64,000 nucleotides of DNA from Flaviramulus sp. BrNp1-15 (GCF_022259695.1 NZ_CP092099.1:2874001-2938000), one strand, 5' to 3'. Shown: positions 50,726 to 61,668, counted from the stretch's first letter. Notes: generated by a model from the letters alone, not told the origin. Translations and numbers: made by a program.

Positions 50726-52312
50726 ATGTTTGAAATTTCACAATTAAAAGAAAAAAAACTCTCTGACCTACAGGAGATTGCAAAGAAATTGAGCGTACCA
50801 AAATATCGTTCATTAAAAAAATTAGATTTAGTGTATCAAATTCTAGATCAACAAGCAGCAGATCCTAAAGCTGTAAAAGCTGTGGTTGCTCCAGAAACTA
50901 CAACAGAAAATAAGCCTGCTGCTAGAAAGCCTAGACAGCGCGTTCAAAAACCTGTTAAGAATACACCTGAAAAAAGCGAAGATAAAAAACCAACAGATGA
51001 TAAGGTTGACTCTTCAGAAAAGGTAGAAACACCTCAAAAACAGAGTAGACCAAATAAACCAAATCCAAGACCCCAAAGCGATAAACAGCAAAAGCCTCAT
51101 CAAAGAAATCAAAATCAACATAAAAGCCAAAAAAATGGTAATGTAGATAAAGGTAATAAAGATAGCAGAAACCGTTATCGTGAACCTGATTATGAGTTTG
51201 ATGCTATTATTGAAAGTGAAGGTGTTTTAGATATCATGCAAGATGGTTATGGCTTTTTACGCTCATCTGATTACAACTATTTATCTTCACCAGATGATAT
51301 TTATGTATCACAATCACAAATTAGATTATTTGGTTTAAAAACTGGAGATACTGTTTTAGGACATGTTCGCCCACCAAAAGAAGGCGAAAAGTATTTCCCT
51401 TTAATTAAGGTTAGTAAAATTAATGGTCAAAATCCTAATGTGGTTAGAGACCGTGTGTCGTTTGAACACTTAACGCCTTTATTTCCTCAGGAAAAATTCA
51501 ATTTAGCAGAAAGACAAAGTACCATTTCTACACGAATTATGGATTTGTTCTCGCCTATTGGAAAAGGACAACGTGGTATGATTGTATCGCAACCAAAAAC
51601 TGGTAAAACTATGCTTCTTAAAGATGTTGCTAATGCAATTGCAGCAAATCATCCTGAAGTATACCAAATGATTTTACTAATTGATGAAAGACCTGAAGAG
51701 GTAACCGATATGCAACGTAATGTACGTGGAGAAGTTATTGCTTCTACGTTTGATAAAGAAGCTCACGAACACGTAAAAATTGCAAATATAGTTTTAGAAA
51801 AAGCAAAACGTTTAGTAGAATGTGGACATGATGTAGTTATTCTTTTAGATTCTATTACTCGTTTAGCCAGAGCATACAATACGGTACAACCAGCATCTGG
51901 CAAGATACTTTCTGGTGGTGTAGATGCTAATGCTTTACACAAACCAAAACGTTTCTTTGGTGCTGCTCGTAATATTGAAAATGGTGGTTCTTTAACTATT
52001 ATTGCTACTGCACTTACTGAGACAGGTTCTAAAATGGACGAAGTAATCTTCGAAGAATTTAAAGGAACTGGTAACATGGAATTACAATTAGATAGAAAAA
52101 TATCTAACCGTAGAATTTTCCCTGCTATCGATTTAACGTCTTCAAGTACGCGTCGTGACGATTTACTGTTAGATGACAACACTATTCAACGTATGTGGGT
52201 GATGCGTAAGTATCTTGCAGACATGAATCCTGTTGAAGCTATGGAATTTATTAATGACCGTTTCAAACAAACTAGAAACAACGAAGAGTTTTTAATTTCC
52301 ATGAATGGATAA
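50726..52312 (+). CDS. rho: Transcription termination factor Rho
   Basis: The 528-residue helicase has the Rho N domain (1-45), a Lys/Gln/Asn/Pro-rich disordered insert (about 55-150), the RNA-binding cold-shock-like domain ([15 protein letters not shown]) and the ATPase with P-loop [22 protein letters not shown] and SGGVDANAL. The low-complexity insert is usual for Bacteroidota Rho. Confidence 0.97.
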   Translation: MFEISQLKEKKLSDLQEIAKKLSVPKYRSLKKLDLVYQILDQQAADPKAVKAVVAPETTTENKPAARKPRQRVQKPVKNTPEKSEDKKPTDDKVDSSEKVETPQKQSRPNKPNPRPQSDKQQKPHQRNQNQHKSQKNGNVDKGNKDSRNRYREPDYEFDAIIESEGVLDIMQDGYGFLRSSDYNYLSSPDDIYVSQSQIRLFGLKTGDTVLGHVRPPKEGEKYFPLIKVSKINGQNPNVVRDRVSFEHLTPLFPQEKFNLAERQSTISTRIMDLFSPIGKGQRGMIVSQPKTGKTMLLKDVANAIAANHPEVYQMILLIDERPEEVTDMQRNVRGEVIASTFDKEAHEHVKIANIVLEKAKRLVECGHDVVILLDSITRLARAYNTVQPASGKILSGGVDANALHKPKRFFGAARNIENGGSLTIIATALTETGSKMDEVIFEEFKGTGNMELQLDRKISNRRIFPAIDLTSSSTRRDDLLLDDNTIQRMWVMRKYLADMNPVEAMEFINDRFKQTRNNEEFLISMNG

Positions 52313-52330
52313 ACAATAAAAATAAATCAT

Positions 52331-52369
52331 AAAAAAATCGCCTAGGATATAATTCTAGGCGATTTTTTT
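52331..52369. terminator. Bidirectional intrinsic terminator behind rho
   Basis: A 15-bp stem (52331-52345 with 52355-52369, core ATCGCCTAG/CTAGGCGAT) is flanked by A and T runs between convergent genes. Confidence 0.88.
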
Positions 52370-52392
52370 TAATAAATTATATAATTAAGTTT

Positions 52393-52974
52393 TTACTGAT
52401 ATTCTTTAACTGCCAGTTGAAAATTTATTTCAATATTATCTTTTACAACTATAAGTCCTAAAGCTTTTTTAGGTGGTTCTAAATTAAAATCGCAAATATC
52501 AAGATTTAAAACACCTTCTATAAGTAACGCTTCTTCATCTTTTAATTTAACAGGTATTCTATATGATTTAGTAACACCGGCAATACTTATATCAAGTAAA
52601 GCTAATACATCATTTTTATTATTAATTCCTTTACAAATCTCTTTTAATTTAATACGTGTTTGTGGATATAGGTCTGATTTTAAAAGCTCTTGAAAATCAT
52701 TATTTATGCCTTTACCTCCACAGTCAAAACAAGTATTATCTAAAACCAATGCTGTATTATCAAAAACAATAACATCATTAATTTTTTCAAAAGAAACTGG
52801 AATTGGATTTTTTAATTTCAACACATTAAACTCACATTTAAAATTATTAATATTAGTTTTTCCTTTAATAAGCAACTTGCTACTAGGTGTAATTAGCACA
52901 GATGTACTTCCTGTTATTACAGCAGTAAAAGCTAGAGTTGACATTATAGAAAGAAGAAACAATATCTTTTTCAT
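52393..52974 (-). CDS. YceI-family periplasmic protein
   Basis: The 193-residue protein has a signal peptide and a YceI/lipocalin-like pattern (SKLLIKGKTNINNFKCEF, SYRIPVKL, IEINFQL). Two Cys pairs, CFDCGG and CDFN region, could form a disulfide. It lies with a second YceI gene on either side of a porin gene, all on the minus strand. Confidence 0.82.
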   Translation of the reverse strand: MKKILFLLSIMSTLAFTAVITGSTSVLITPSSKLLIKGKTNINNFKCEFNVLKLKNPIPVSFEKINDVIVFDNTALVLDNTCFDCGGKGINNDFQELLKSDLYPQTRIKLKEICKGINNKNDVLALLDISIAGVTKSYRIPVKLKDEEALLIEGVLNLDICDFNLEPPKKALGLIVVKDNIEINFQLAVKEYQ

Positions 52975-53088
52975 TTTGTTAGTTTTATAGATTGTGTTTT
53001 TCTGTATTACAATATAAAAAAAGTAAGCCTTAAAGTATAATTATTTTAGTATTACACTTATAGACTTACTTTTCATGCTATTAATCTT

Positions 53089-54351
53089 TTAGAAACTTAT
53101 TACAGCTTCTGCCATTAAACCATCAAACTTACCGTCATTAAAAATGCTAGCAGCATTATAACCATCATGTTTTTGACTTACATATTCTAATTTCATCAAG
53201 ATATTTTTAGTCATAAACCAACCAGCTCCTAATTGAAATCTTGATATTTCTATATCATCTCCACTAGCATCTTCAGCATCTACTTTATTATAACGAGTAC
53301 CTAAGTAAAAGTTTTCTGTTGCACCAAATCTGTAAATTAACTCACCAGCAAATTGTTTTGCAGTTCTTTCATCTGTTTCGCTATTTCTTTTACCTTTTGA
53401 TGTTTCAATAGTTCCAAAAAATTCTAGTCCTTGATATTTTAAGAATGGGTTAAACATAATAGCGGTAATTTCATTACCAAAATTAGGATTGTAACGCCCA
53501 GATCTAAAGTTTCCAGAAGCACTTGCATCCTCACCTTCTAATACTAAATAATATCTAGACCCGGTTCTGTCTGCACTATATAAGTAAGAATTTCTTACAG
53601 CTCCTGTATTGTAAATAGATCCTGTTAATCTGAATCTAAAATCATCATTAACTTGTTTATCATACCCTAATTTAGCTAAAAAAGAAGCACCACCTGTATC
53701 TGGGTTATCAACAGCTTGGTTTAATTTACCATTTGTAAAACCAACCATTCCAATAAAACCACTTCTTTGATAGTATAATTCAGCTCCAACCTCAGTTGTA
53801 AAAGCATCCATAATTAAATTACCAACAAATGGGTTGTAAATTGCTTGTGAGTTATCACTTCTTCTAAAGTGTGCATCACCATAGTTGTTTTCCATATGCC
53901 CAACTTTAATGGTTGCATATTGCATAAAATCTTCTAAAAGACCTTCACTAATAAAATCCAACTTATCTATTTGGAAATACCCTCCTTTTACATATGGTTC
54001 TGGGTGGTGACGTGAAGATAAATAAGTACGTAAATGCATTCTAACTCCATCTGCTAAAGCTACATCTAAATCTAAATTGGCTGTTGCTAAATTAAAATTT
54101 CCTCCAATTTCTTTTAAAGCTACGGCTCCAGAATTTTCGTGACTTAAGTCTTGATATTGTAATGTTGAAGAGCCTCCAATTCTTACTTTTACATCAGTAA
54201 ATGTTGATGCCGTATCTTTTGCTGTTTCAAAAACATTTATCCCATTTTTATCGGGCTGCCTATAATTGTCAAGGTTTCTGTCTTGAGCGTAAAAACTCGT
54301 TCCTACTAGTAGTGCAATAAATAGTATACTGCTTTTTAATAAATTTCTCAT
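53089..54351 (-). CDS. Outer membrane porin-like beta-barrel protein
   Basis: The 420-residue protein has a signal peptide ending TSFYAQ and the alternating pattern of a beta-barrel that ends in a C-terminal Phe (AVISF). LRTYLSSRHHPEPYVKGGYFQ and FYLGTRYNKV resemble Bacteroidota porins. It lies between two YceI genes and 29 bp behind the upstream one. The substrate is unknown. Confidence 0.8.
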   Translation of the reverse strand: MRNLLKSSILFIALLVGTSFYAQDRNLDNYRQPDKNGINVFETAKDTASTFTDVKVRIGGSSTLQYQDLSHENSGAVALKEIGGNFNLATANLDLDVALADGVRMHLRTYLSSRHHPEPYVKGGYFQIDKLDFISEGLLEDFMQYATIKVGHMENNYGDAHFRRSDNSQAIYNPFVGNLIMDAFTTEVGAELYYQRSGFIGMVGFTNGKLNQAVDNPDTGGASFLAKLGYDKQVNDDFRFRLTGSIYNTGAVRNSYLYSADRTGSRYYLVLEGEDASASGNFRSGRYNPNFGNEITAIMFNPFLKYQGLEFFGTIETSKGKRNSETDERTAKQFAGELIYRFGATENFYLGTRYNKVDAEDASGDDIEISRFQLGAGWFMTKNILMKLEYVSQKHDGYNAASIFNDGKFDGLMAEAVISF

Positions 54352-54380
54352 GATTTCTAATATTTAGTGTTATTATTCAG

Positions 54381-54968
54381 TTATTTATAAATTGTATTAA
54401 ATTTTATAGTTATTTCATCTCCTGTTGTAATAGTTCCTAATAAAGCTTTTGGAGGTTCTACATTAAAATCGGTCATTTTAATTGTTTTTTCACCAGACAA
54501 TTTAACTTTACCCTCAACTATTTCAATATTAAACTCTATTGGAATAAGCTTTTTAGCATTAGTTATTGTTAAGTATCCGGTAGACTTTAGTAAAAACTTA
54601 CCTGGTCCCTTTTTTACAATTTCTTTAACTTCTTCAAGCTTAAATTTTATGGTTTTATATTCATCTGTTTTTAAAGCTTTATAAGTGTTTTTATCCATAG
54701 ATTTTTTTCCACTTTTTAAACTTTCAGCAATAACAGTAAAATCACATTTTTCTAATTCTCCTGCTTCAATATTTTTAAAAACAATCTTTCCACTTTTATT
54801 TTCAGCATCAATATGCCAATCGTGTAAACTAGACGTTCCATAAACTTTTAATTCAGATTCGGTATTACTTAAATTAAACTCTTGTGCTTGTATTAAATTT
54901 GATGCTGTTAAAAACAGAGCAATCAAACTAATGAGTTTTATCATGCTATTCATTTTAATGGTTTTCAT
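54381..54968 (-). CDS. YceI-family periplasmic protein
   Basis: The protein has 195 residues from the first ATG; a start at 54953 (MNSMIKLISL) is equally likely. It has a signal peptide ending LIQAQ and the YceI pattern SELKVYGTSSLHDWH, DEYKTIKFKL, YLTITNAKKLIPIEF and MTDFNVEPPKALLGTI. The family binds lipids or isoprenoids in the periplasm. Confidence 0.88.
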   Translation of the reverse strand: MKTIKMNSMIKLISLIALFLTASNLIQAQEFNLSNTESELKVYGTSSLHDWHIDAENKSGKIVFKNIEAGELEKCDFTVIAESLKSGKKSMDKNTYKALKTDEYKTIKFKLEEVKEIVKKGPGKFLLKSTGYLTITNAKKLIPIEFNIEIVEGKVKLSGEKTIKMTDFNVEPPKALLGTITTGDEITIKFNTIYK

Positions 54969-55279
54969 AGTATTTTAATTATTATTACAATGCAAAGTTC
55001 TATCGAATGAAACTATTATTTTATGACTTTTGTCATGTAGAAAAGCACAAAAAAGAGATATTAAAACAACAATAAATAAGTTCTGAATTTTAAATAGTAT
55101 GCCGTTACCACTTGGGTTATGCTAAACGTTAATGGTTTTGGCTCAAAACTTTAGCTCACCAAAAACTAATCTCTATTATCTATAATGTATTATAAACTTA
55201 GTATTTGATTATATTTGAGATTAAGTATAACATAATAATAATAATAATAATAATAATATAACCTAACCATTTTAAAATT
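54969..55279. other. Intergenic region with a trinucleotide microsatellite
   Basis: The region holds the divergent promoters of the YceI gene and the GH20 gene. At 55231-55258 there are about nine (ATA/AAT) triplets in a row, 22 bp ahead of the GH20 start. No gene is seen. Confidence 0.75.
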
Positions 55280-56875
55280 ATGACAAAACCCATCTTTATT
55301 AACAGTTTGGTTATTTTCATTTTTTTGTTCAACCTTATTTCTTGCACTCAACAAGAAAAAAAACGAGAAATAAATTTTCCTAAAACTAATTTAGAAGCAG
55401 AAAATTTAATTCCAAAACCGTTAGAAGTAAATGCTACTAAAAGCGGATTTGCTCTAGATAAATACACTACTATTTATACAAACACAAAAGATCTTAAAGA
55501 AGTTGGTGAGTTTCTATCAAAAAAAATTGAATTAAAAACAGCTTTACAATTACCTGTCAATTCTAAAGAAAATAGAAATACTCAAACTGTAATTAGTATC
55601 AATAAGTCTAGTAATTTAGATTTAAAAAATCAGGAAGCATACCAATTACAAATATCTAACGATTCTATCATTCTAGATTCAAATACTATTGCAGGAGCAT
55701 TTCGTGGTATTCAAACCATAAGACAACTTATACCAGAAACGAGTAACGATACGCTGGCAGAAAATTCCATTTGGGTAATTCCTACTGGTAAAATTTTAGA
55801 TTCACCTCAATATAATTACAGAGGAACTATGTTGGATGTTGCGCGTCATTTTTTTAGTGTTAAAGATGTTAAAAAGTATATTGATATTCTTAGCTACTAT
55901 AAAATTAATGTCTTGCATTTGCATCTAAGCGATGATCAAGGGTGGCGTATAGAAATTAAATCATGGCCCAAGTTAACCGAAATTGGAGGAAGCACAGAAG
56001 TAGGTGGTGGCTCTGGTGGGTTTTACTCTCAGGAAGAATTTACAGAAATAGTAAACTATGCATTAGCTCATCATATTATGATTATTCCAGAAATTGATAT
56101 GCCTGGTCATACCAATGCTGCATCAGTATCGTACCCAATTTTAAACGGAAATGGTAAAACACCAAAATTATATACAGGCATGCGGGTTGGTTTTAGCACT
56201 TTTGATACTAAAAAAGACACCGTATATACTTTTATTGATGATGTTGTTCGCGAAATAACCTCTCTGTCTCCTAATCCATACTTTCATATTGGTGGCGATG
56301 AAAGTCATGTTACCAAAAGAAATGATTATACATACTTTATTAATAGAGTGGAGAAAATAGTTCAAAAATATGGCAAACAAATGATTGGTTGGGATGAAAT
56401 TAGTAACACTAATATTGATTCAACTTCCATTGCTCAATTTTGGAATAGTAAAGAAAATGCTGAAAAAGCAGTAACTAAAAAAATGAAAGTCATTCTATCA
56501 CCAGCTAAAAAAGCTTATCTGGATATGAAATATGATTCTAACTCAAAATTTGGATTAGATTGGGCAGGTTATATTCCTGTTGATAGTGCTTATGCTTGGA
56601 ACCCTGAATCTTATTTACAAAAAGAACATATTTTAGGAGTCGAAGCTCCGCTTTGGTCTGAAACAATTAGCACTATTGAAGAACTGGAATATTTAGCTTT
56701 TCCAAGAGTGATTGGTTATGCAGAACTTGGTTGGACTACTCAAAAAAATAGAGATTGGGAAAATTACAAATTACGTTTAGCTAATCAAGCTCCTTTTTTA
56801 AATCGTATGAATGTAAAGTATTATCCTTCTCCTATAATTAATTGGAAAAAAAATGATAGTTTACATATTAAATAA
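55280..56875 (+). CDS. GH20 beta-N-acetylhexosaminidase (lipoprotein)
   Basis: The 531-residue enzyme removes terminal GlcNAc or GalNAc. It has a lipobox (LISCTQQ), a GH20b-type N-terminal domain (about 35-165) and the catalytic barrel. The barrel shows RGTMLDVARHFF, HLHLSDDQGWRIEI, PEIDMPGH, the catalytic Asp-Glu pair in HIGGDESHV, and WDEI. It is probably used to degrade chitin or glycoconjugates at the cell surface. Confidence 0.94.
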   Translation: MTKPIFINSLVIFIFLFNLISCTQQEKKREINFPKTNLEAENLIPKPLEVNATKSGFALDKYTTIYTNTKDLKEVGEFLSKKIELKTALQLPVNSKENRNTQTVISINKSSNLDLKNQEAYQLQISNDSIILDSNTIAGAFRGIQTIRQLIPETSNDTLAENSIWVIPTGKILDSPQYNYRGTMLDVARHFFSVKDVKKYIDILSYYKINVLHLHLSDDQGWRIEIKSWPKLTEIGGSTEVGGGSGGFYSQEEFTEIVNYALAHHIMIIPEIDMPGHTNAASVSYPILNGNGKTPKLYTGMRVGFSTFDTKKDTVYTFIDDVVREITSLSPNPYFHIGGDESHVTKRNDYTYFINRVEKIVQKYGKQMIGWDEISNTNIDSTSIAQFWNSKENAEKAVTKKMKVILSPAKKAYLDMKYDSNSKFGLDWAGYIPVDSAYAWNPESYLQKEHILGVEAPLWSETISTIEELEYLAFPRVIGYAELGWTTQKNRDWENYKLRLANQAPFLNRMNVKYYPSPIINWKKNDSLHIK

Positions 56876-56882
56876 TAAGTAT

Positions 56883-56916
56883 AAAAAAAGCTTCTCATTT
56901 CTGAGAAGCTTTTTTT
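56883..56916. terminator. Bidirectional intrinsic terminator
   Basis: AAAGCTTCTCA and TGAGAAGCTTT pair around a TTTC loop with A and T runs on both sides, between the convergent GH20 and rpsT genes. Confidence 0.88.
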
Positions 56917-56937
56917 AAGTTATTTCTTAAATACTAA

Positions 56938-57189
56938 TTAAAGTGCAGCAATATGTTTTGCTAAACCAGACTTAAGGTTTGCAGCTTTATTAGCATGAAT
57001 AATATTTTTCTTAGCTAATCTATCTAACATAGAAACCACAGAAGGAAACATTTTTTCAGCCTCTTTCTTATCAGTTAACTCACGTAATTTTTTAATAGCA
57101 TTACGAGTTGTTTTATGCTGATACTTATTTACTAAACGCTTAGCTTCGTTACTTCTAATTCTTTTTAACGCTGACTTATGATTTGCCAT
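56938..57189 (-). CDS. rpsT: 30S ribosomal protein S20
   Basis: The 83-residue basic protein starts [18 protein letters not shown] and matches the S20 family over its whole length ([27 protein letters not shown]). It binds 16S rRNA early in small-subunit assembly. Confidence 0.97.
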   Translation of the reverse strand: MANHKSALKRIRSNEAKRLVNKYQHKTTRNAIKKLRELTDKKEAEKMFPSVVSMLDRLAKKNIIHANKAANLKSGLAKHIAAL

Positions 57190-57215
57190 TTTGTTTTTTC
57201 TTAATTTTTTAATTG

Positions 57216-57287
57216 TAGCCCGTAGGGGAATCGAACCCCTCTTACCAGGATGAAAACCTGGCGTCCTAGCCGATAGACGAACGGGCC
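57216..57287 (-). tRNA. tRNA-Glu (anticodon TTC)
   Basis: The cloverleaf has the acceptor GGCCCGT/ACGGGCT, the anticodon stem CCAGG/CCTGG with loop TTTTCAT, and the T-arm GAGGGG TTCGATT CCCCT. CCA is not encoded. It lies between proS and rpsT on the same strand. Confidence 0.95.
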
Positions 57288-57435
57288 ATTTGTTTCAAGT
57301 TTACTCGTTTAAATTATAAAATTTAAACTTAAAGTGCCTTTCAAATAACTTACAACGTTTCCATTGCGGATGCAAAAATACAACTATTTTTAAATGTTGC
57401 AAGTCCTATATAATTTTTTTTTAAAAAAATTTAAT

Positions 57436-58914
57436 TTAATACGCTTTTGCGAACAATACTCTACGTTTTGAGGGGTTCCCAGAATACACACAAACACCTT
57501 CCTCTTCTTTTCCTTCTAAAGGAATACACCTAATAGTAGCTTTTGTTAACTCTTTTATTTTATCTTCAGTTTCGGCAGTACCATCCCAATGTGCTGATAT
57601 AAAGCCTGTTTTTGTTTCTAATACCTTTTTAAACTCTTCAAAAGTATTAACTTCTGTAATATGATTATTTCTAAAGTCTAAAGCTTTCTTAAATAAGCTC
57701 TCTTGAATTTCTTCTAATAAATCTTCTACTACAACATTTATTCTATCTAAAATAACAGTTTGTTTACTAAGAGTGTCCCTTCTTGCTACTTCAACTGTAC
57801 CATCTTCAAGATCTTTTGGTCCAATTGCAATTCTTAAAGGCACACCTTGTAATTCATGTTGTGCAAATTTAGCGCCTGGTCTAATAGTATCACGTTTATC
57901 AAACTTTACTGAAATATTTCGTTCTTTTAAATCGCTTATAACATCTTCTGCTAATTTACTAATAGCTTCAAATTGTTCTTCGTTTTTATAAATTGGAACA
58001 ATAACTACTTGATACGGTGCTAAACTTGGTGGTAAAACCAAACCGTTATCATCACTATGTGTCATTATTAATGCTCCCATTAATCTAGTAGAAACACCCC
58101 AAGAAGTAGCCCAAACGTAATCTTGTTTACCTTCTTTATTTGCAAACTTAACATCGAAAGCTTTTGCAAAATTCTGACCAAGAAAATGCGATGTTCCAGC
58201 TTGTAATGCTTTGCCATCTTGCATTAAGGCTTCAATACAAAAGGTTTCTTCTGCACCTGCAAAACGCTCGCTTTCTGTTTTTAAGCCTTGTATTACAGGA
58301 ATTGCCATAAAGTTTTCGGCAAAAGTAGCGTATACATTATTCATTAGTTTAGCTTCTTCTAAAGCTTCAGCTTTCGTTTCATGAGCTGTATGCCCTTCTT
58401 GCCATAAAAATTCTGCTGTACGTAAAAACAAACGTGTACGCATTTCCCAACGCACTACATTTGCCCATTGGTTTATTAATATTGGTAAATCTCTGTAAGA
58501 CTGAATCCAGTTTCTATATGTATTCCAAATAATTGCTTCGCTAGTAGGTCTTACTACCAGTTCTTCTTCTAACCTAGCTTCTGGGTCAACTCTTAACTTA
58601 CCAGGTTTATCTGGGTCGTTTTGTAACCTATAATGTGTAACAACTGCACATTCTTTAGCGAAACCTTCGGCATTTTTTTCTTCAGCTTCAAATAAACTTT
58701 TAGGTACAAATAATGGAAAATATGCGTTTTGATGCCCTGTTTCTTTAAACATTCTATCTAATTCTGCTTGCATTTTTTCCCAAATCGCATATCCATATGG
58801 TTTGATTACCATACATCCCCTTACTGCAGAGTTTTCCGCTAGGTCTGCTTTAACAACCAATTCGTTATACCATTTTGAATAATCTTCTGCTCTACTAGTA
58901 AGTTTTTTACTCAT
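57436..58914 (-). CDS. proS: Proline--tRNA ligase
   Basis: The class II synthetase has 492 residues from ATG 58914 ([15 protein letters not shown]); the ATG at 58932 adds six residues. Motif 2 ([21 protein letters not shown]), motif 3 ([16 protein letters not shown]) and the C-terminal anticodon-binding domain with [17 protein letters not shown] are present. It lacks the editing insertion, as in the short eukaryote/archaeon-type ProRS of Bacteroidota. Confidence 0.96.
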   Translation of the reverse strand: MSKKLTSRAEDYSKWYNELVVKADLAENSAVRGCMVIKPYGYAIWEKMQAELDRMFKETGHQNAYFPLFVPKSLFEAEEKNAEGFAKECAVVTHYRLQNDPDKPGKLRVDPEARLEEELVVRPTSEAIIWNTYRNWIQSYRDLPILINQWANVVRWEMRTRLFLRTAEFLWQEGHTAHETKAEALEEAKLMNNVYATFAENFMAIPVIQGLKTESERFAGAEETFCIEALMQDGKALQAGTSHFLGQNFAKAFDVKFANKEGKQDYVWATSWGVSTRLMGALIMTHSDDNGLVLPPSLAPYQVVIVPIYKNEEQFEAISKLAEDVISDLKERNISVKFDKRDTIRPGAKFAQHELQGVPLRIAIGPKDLEDGTVEVARRDTLSKQTVILDRINVVVEDLLEEIQESLFKKALDFRNNHITEVNTFEEFKKVLETKTGFISAHWDGTAETEDKIKELTKATIRCIPLEGKEEEGVCVYSGNPSKRRVLFAKAY

Positions 58915-59013
58915 ATTAATGTTTTGGCACAAATATTGTGATTATATTAACTAAAAAAATAGTTCAGCAAAACTAACTATTTTTGTTATGTTCAACAATA
59001 AAATTATAGAGAT

Positions 59014-60117
59014 ATGCAATTTAATAACTACTTAAAAAGGAAAATACCATTTGTAGCCCTGTTTGGTTTACTTTTTGGTTTGGTGTCATGTGGTTCTTAT
59101 CAATACGTTGGTGGAGACAGTGATGGTATTTACAACGAACCTGTTGTGGTACAAAATCAGGAAGCAGTTGTTGAAGTGCCAAACGAAAATAATAACAACT
59201 TCTATAAAAATTATTTTAAAACTAAATCTATAGAATCTGAAAACTTATATGCAGATGGTGCTATTTTTACAGATATTGATGCTTACGAAAGTGATAACCT
59301 TATAGAAAATGATAGTTTAACTAATGACTATGAAGGTTACGCAGGCTGGGGTCAAAACAGTAGCAGTGTAACCATTAATTATATTGATAACGGTTGGAAC
59401 AACTGGGGTTGGAATGCAGGATTTGGATGGGGTTGGAATAGATGGAACAACTGGGGTTGGAACCGATGGAATAATTGGGGATGGGGTTGGAATGCTGGCT
59501 TTTACGATCCTTTTTGGGGCCCAAGTTTTTATGGTGGTTGGGCATACAACCCATGGGGTTACTACGGATATCGTCCTTTCTACAGAAATTATGGTTACTA
59601 CGGGTATAATGGTTATTATGGCAATAGATATTATGGAAGAAGAGCTTCATATAGCGCAACCAGAAGAGGTAGCTATTACGCAAATAATTCAACAAATGTA
59701 AACAGACGTAGTTCGTTAAGTTCTAGAAACGCAACATCTAAATATAATACTTCAAGAAGAAGTAGTGTTAACTCTAATGGTGTCTCTGCAGATAGAAGAA
59801 GTACGTATAATTCTAACGGAACGCGTGCAAATACAGGAGTAGTAAGAAGAAGTACAACAGTTAGAACGCCTTCGGCTAATTCTACAAGTAGGTCTTCATC
59901 AACTACAGCAAGAAGATCAAGTACTATTAATAGGTCTACAACTAGTAGAAGTTCTGGTAATACTGTTAGAAGATCTTCATCTTCAAGAAATTCAACGTAT
60001 TCACCAAGTAGAAGCTCAAGTTCAAGGTCTAGCGGTTCTACTACAAGATCATCAAGCAGCAGCAGCAGAAGCAGCTCTGGTTCAAGATCATCATCTGGTG
60101 GCGGAAGAAGACGTTAA
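59014..60117 (+). CDS. Low-complexity lipoprotein (Trp/Asn/Gly/Tyr-rich and Ser/Arg-rich)
   Basis: The 367-residue protein has a lipobox (LVSCGSYQ). Residues about 110-215 are a run of WNxWG and YGYYG units (GWNNWGWNAGFGWGWNRW and similar), and residues about 225-367 are almost only Ser, Arg, Thr and Asn ending in GGGRRR. It is probably a surface or periplasmic protein that binds polyanions or the cell wall, but this is inferred from composition only. Similar prolyl-poor, Trp/Asn-rich lipoproteins occur widely in Flavobacteria. Confidence 0.75.
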   Translation: MQFNNYLKRKIPFVALFGLLFGLVSCGSYQYVGGDSDGIYNEPVVVQNQEAVVEVPNENNNNFYKNYFKTKSIESENLYADGAIFTDIDAYESDNLIENDSLTNDYEGYAGWGQNSSSVTINYIDNGWNNWGWNAGFGWGWNRWNNWGWNRWNNWGWGWNAGFYDPFWGPSFYGGWAYNPWGYYGYRPFYRNYGYYGYNGYYGNRYYGRRASYSATRRGSYYANNSTNVNRRSSLSSRNATSKYNTSRRSSVNSNGVSADRRSTYNSNGTRANTGVVRRSTTVRTPSANSTSRSSSTTARRSSTINRSTTSRSSGNTVRRSSSSRNSTYSPSRSSSSRSSGSTTRSSSSSSRSSSGSRSSSGGGRRR

Positions 60118-60147
60118 TAAACATTTTATAAAGAAATAAAAATCAAT

Positions 60148-61668
60148 ATGAAAAAGTTAAGTTTACTATTCATAGGCATACTATCTATGTCTTCGGTTTA
60201 TGCACAAGACATTAGCGATGCATTAAGATATTCACAAAGTGAAATACAGGGAACAGCACGTTTTAGAGCCTTAAGTGGTGCTTTTGGAGCACTAGGAGGC
60301 GATATGAGTGCCGTTAGTATAAACCCTGCAAGTTCAGCTGTTTTTACCAGAAGTCATGCTTCTATTACGGCATCAAATTTAGATGTAGAAAATAACACCC
60401 AATACTTTAATGGTTTAGGTAATTCCAACGAATCTAATTTTGATATTAATCAAGGAGGAGTAGCCTTTGTATTTGCAAGTAATAATAGTTCACCTTGGAG
60501 AAAATTCACTTTAGCCATTTCTTATGAAAGAACAAATAATTACGATGATAATTGGTTTGCTTTTGGCAACAATACAAATGATGATGGTCAATTTAGTAAC
60601 TCTATAGCAAGTTATTTTTATGACTTTGCAGATGGTAAACGATTAGATGAAATTTCTGCATTTCCTGGAGAATCTATATCTGATGCCTATCTAGACATAG
60701 GAGATGCTTTTGGATTTGCGCATCAACAAGCATTTTTAGGTTTTGAATCATTCATTCTAGAACCAGACGATATAAATGATGATGGTAATACTACCTACTT
60801 CTCTAACGTTGCGTCAGGAAATTTTGAACATGATTACTCATATTTTGCGACAGGTTACAACGGAAAAGTGTCATTTAATTTTGCAGCACAATATGAGGAT
60901 AATTTATATTTAGGTTTAAACTTAAACTCTCATTTTATAGATTATCAACGTACTAATTTATTGTTTGAAGATAATACCAATGCAGGTTCAACAGTAAATT
61001 ATATTGAATTTGAAAATAATTTATCTACAACAGGAAATGGTTTTTCATTTCAGGTTGGTGGTATCATGAAATTGAGCCCGGAGTTTAGAGTTGGCTTAAC
61101 TTACGACTCACCTACTTGGTACTCTATTGATGAAGAAACAACCCAATATTTAGCAACAGATGGCGATAATGGATTTATTGAAGTTTTCCCAGATGTAGTA
61201 AATATATATCCTCGATACAGACTTAAAACTCCATCAAAAGTTACAGGAAGTTTAGCATATGTATTTTCAAATCAAGGTTTAATTAGTTTTGATTATTCTA
61301 AAAAAGATTACAGCAAAACAGAATTTAGACCACAACAAGATTATAATGATATAAATACCGCTATGAGTAATGTATTAACAGATGCTTCAACTTATAGAAT
61401 TGGTGGTGAATACAAAGTAAAACAATTTAGTTTTAGAGGTGGATATCGTTTTGAAGAAAGCCCATATGCCGATGGAGTAACTGTTGGTGATTTAAACGGT
61501 TATTCTCTAGGTATTGGATATAACTTTGGCAACACCAAATTAGACTTAACTTTCGATGAATCTGAACGTTCTTTTGAAACGCCTTTATATAATGTTGGCT
61601 TAATTGATACGGCTACTATCGATAGAAAAAACTCCAATATTACACTATCTTTAAGTTTCAACATTTAA
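60148..61668 (+). CDS. OmpP1/FadL-like outer membrane transport protein
   Basis: The 506-residue protein has a signal peptide (SVYAQDISDALRYS) and the early motif TARFRALSGAFGALGGDMSAVSINPAS (in parts), which matches Bacteroidota FadL/hemin-receptor-type barrels. The C-terminus ends in an aromatic-poor strand, LSLSFNI. It may import hydrophobic compounds. It lies 30 bp behind the low-complexity lipoprotein gene and probably in its operon. Confidence 0.85.
   Translation: MKKLSLLFIGILSMSSVYAQDISDALRYSQSEIQGTARFRALSGAFGALGGDMSAVSINPASSAVFTRSHASITASNLDVENNTQYFNGLGNSNESNFDINQGGVAFVFASNNSSPWRKFTLAISYERTNNYDDNWFAFGNNTNDDGQFSNSIASYFYDFADGKRLDEISAFPGESISDAYLDIGDAFGFAHQQAFLGFESFILEPDDINDDGNTTYFSNVASGNFEHDYSYFATGYNGKVSFNFAAQYEDNLYLGLNLNSHFIDYQRTNLLFEDNTNAGSTVNYIEFENNLSTTGNGFSFQVGGIMKLSPEFRVGLTYDSPTWYSIDEETTQYLATDGDNGFIEVFPDVVNIYPRYRLKTPSKVTGSLAYVFSNQGLISFDYSKKDYSKTEFRPQQDYNDINTAMSNVLTDASTYRIGGEYKVKQFSFRGGYRFEESPYADGVTVGDLNGYSLGIGYNFGNTKLDLTFDESERSFETPLYNVGLIDTATIDRKNSNITLSLSFNI

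Noticed and set aside
59375..59701. Frames of about 105 codons on both strands inside the low-complexity gene
   Set aside because: They are shadows produced by the repetitive Trp/Asn/Gly codons of the real gene.
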